From: Lachnospiraceae bacterium
GTDB lineage: Bacteria; Bacillota_A; Clostridia; Lachnospirales; Lachnospiraceae
DNA length: 15,967 nucleotides
Direction: 5' to 3'
Assembly (NCBI GenBank): GCA_024690425.1
Contig: JAILCT010000260.1
Span: forward strand, 1-15,967
The translations under genes were made by a program, and so were the position numbers. The notes beneath the pieces are model-generated. The model ran no database searches, was not told the origin of the DNA, and saw only the letters and a list, made by a program, of their open reading frames with translations. Of this stretch, positions 15,867 through 15,967 are shown in pieces. Within the stretch, counting starts at the first letter, position 1, and each line of letters opens with the position of its first letter.

Positions 15867-15967
15867 TTACTTCTTCTCATTCTTTGATACTACATCAAAG
15901 ATAACCGCACCAAGGAGAACCAGACCCTTGACAACCTTCTGCCAGTTGGCCTCTATTCCCATAAGCG
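15867..15967 (-). CDS. Partial C-terminal end of a second, paralogous CUT2 sugar permease
   Basis: Reading the minus strand from the window edge, an open frame of 32 codons runs to a TAA at 15869-15867. Its product begins LMGIEANWQKVVKGLV and ends SKNEKK. This aligns without gaps with the C-terminus of the neighbouring permease (LMNVDSNWQKVVKGLV), about 17 of the first 23 positions being identical, so it is a homologous permease cut by the window edge. The 17-bp spacing and strong ribosome site between the two indicate one operon. Two full permeases could form a heterodimer, as proposed for YtfT-YjfF in E. coli. Alternatively the upstream copy could be a remnant, which cannot be judged from 32 codons. 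Confidence 0.8.
   Translation of the reverse strand, partial: LMGIEANWQKVVKGLVLLGAVIFDVVSKNEKK

Noticed and set aside
1..15967. CRISPR arrays, insertion sequences, tRNA/rRNA genes, phage or defence genes
   Set aside because: I saw no regularly spaced repeats, transposase or integrase motifs, cloverleaf sequences or defence-type proteins on either strand.

Overview
The window looks like chromosome from a low-to-mid GC Firmicute, most likely a Clostridia member of the Lachnospiraceae type. I infer this from the gene families (HprK, WhiA, RapZ, a Crh-like HPr, a VanRS-type two-component pair, DUF975, Bax-inhibitor-1, a monosaccharide ABC permease), from strong GGAGG-type ribosome binding sites, and from the core gene order uvrC ... 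hprK ... murB-rapZ-whiA-HPr. No plasmid, phage, IS or CRISPR signature is visible. I see no tRNA or rRNA gene.

Layout. Positions 8-1354 hold one plus-strand gene, a MATE-family multidrug/organic cation exporter. Everything else is on the minus strand, so it reads from the right end of the window to the left. At the right edge is the last part of a sugar ABC permease (15867-15967), followed by a second, paralogous permease (14680-15849) and a stem-loop terminator (about 14593-14641). A second hairpin (14547-14579) precedes a long minus-strand series. In transcription order this is: small membrane protein (14207-14524), uvrC, Bax-inhibitor-1 protein, then a 133-bp gap with a promoter-like element, DUF975 membrane protein, OmpR-family response regulator, sensor histidine kinase, hprK, ROK glucokinase, murB, rapZ, whiA, Crh-like HPr, cyclophilin, degenerate GGDEF membrane protein, and a UDP-sugar-type epimerase. 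Most spacings in this series are 1-70 bp or small overlaps. It could be one or a few long operons. The clearest internal promoter lies before the DUF975 gene.

How the genes fit together. The hprK-glucokinase-murB-rapZ-whiA-HPr block links carbon-status signalling (HprK and its Ser46 target), glucose phosphorylation, peptidoglycan precursor synthesis and control of envelope or division genes. The HPr-like protein keeps Ser46 but has Glu in place of His15, so it should be a regulatory Crh-type protein and not a PTS phosphocarrier. The DUF975/two-component cassette and the BI-1 gene sit between uvrC and hprK. The promoter before DUF975 carries three TTAAGG hexamers phased at 11 and 22 bp, ending just upstream of a TATAAT box. 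This is the arrangement expected for binding by an OmpR-type regulator such as the one encoded two genes downstream.

No obviously new defence, mobile or biosynthetic system is present. The most interesting points are the candidate autoregulated DUF975/two-component promoter, the H15E Crh-like protein with its kinase in the same cluster, the tandem permeases, and the degenerate GGDEF protein beside a sugar epimerase. There is no gene-free stretch over 300 bp. The largest gaps are 14525-14679 (155 bp, two hairpins) and 11467-11599 (133 bp, promoter).
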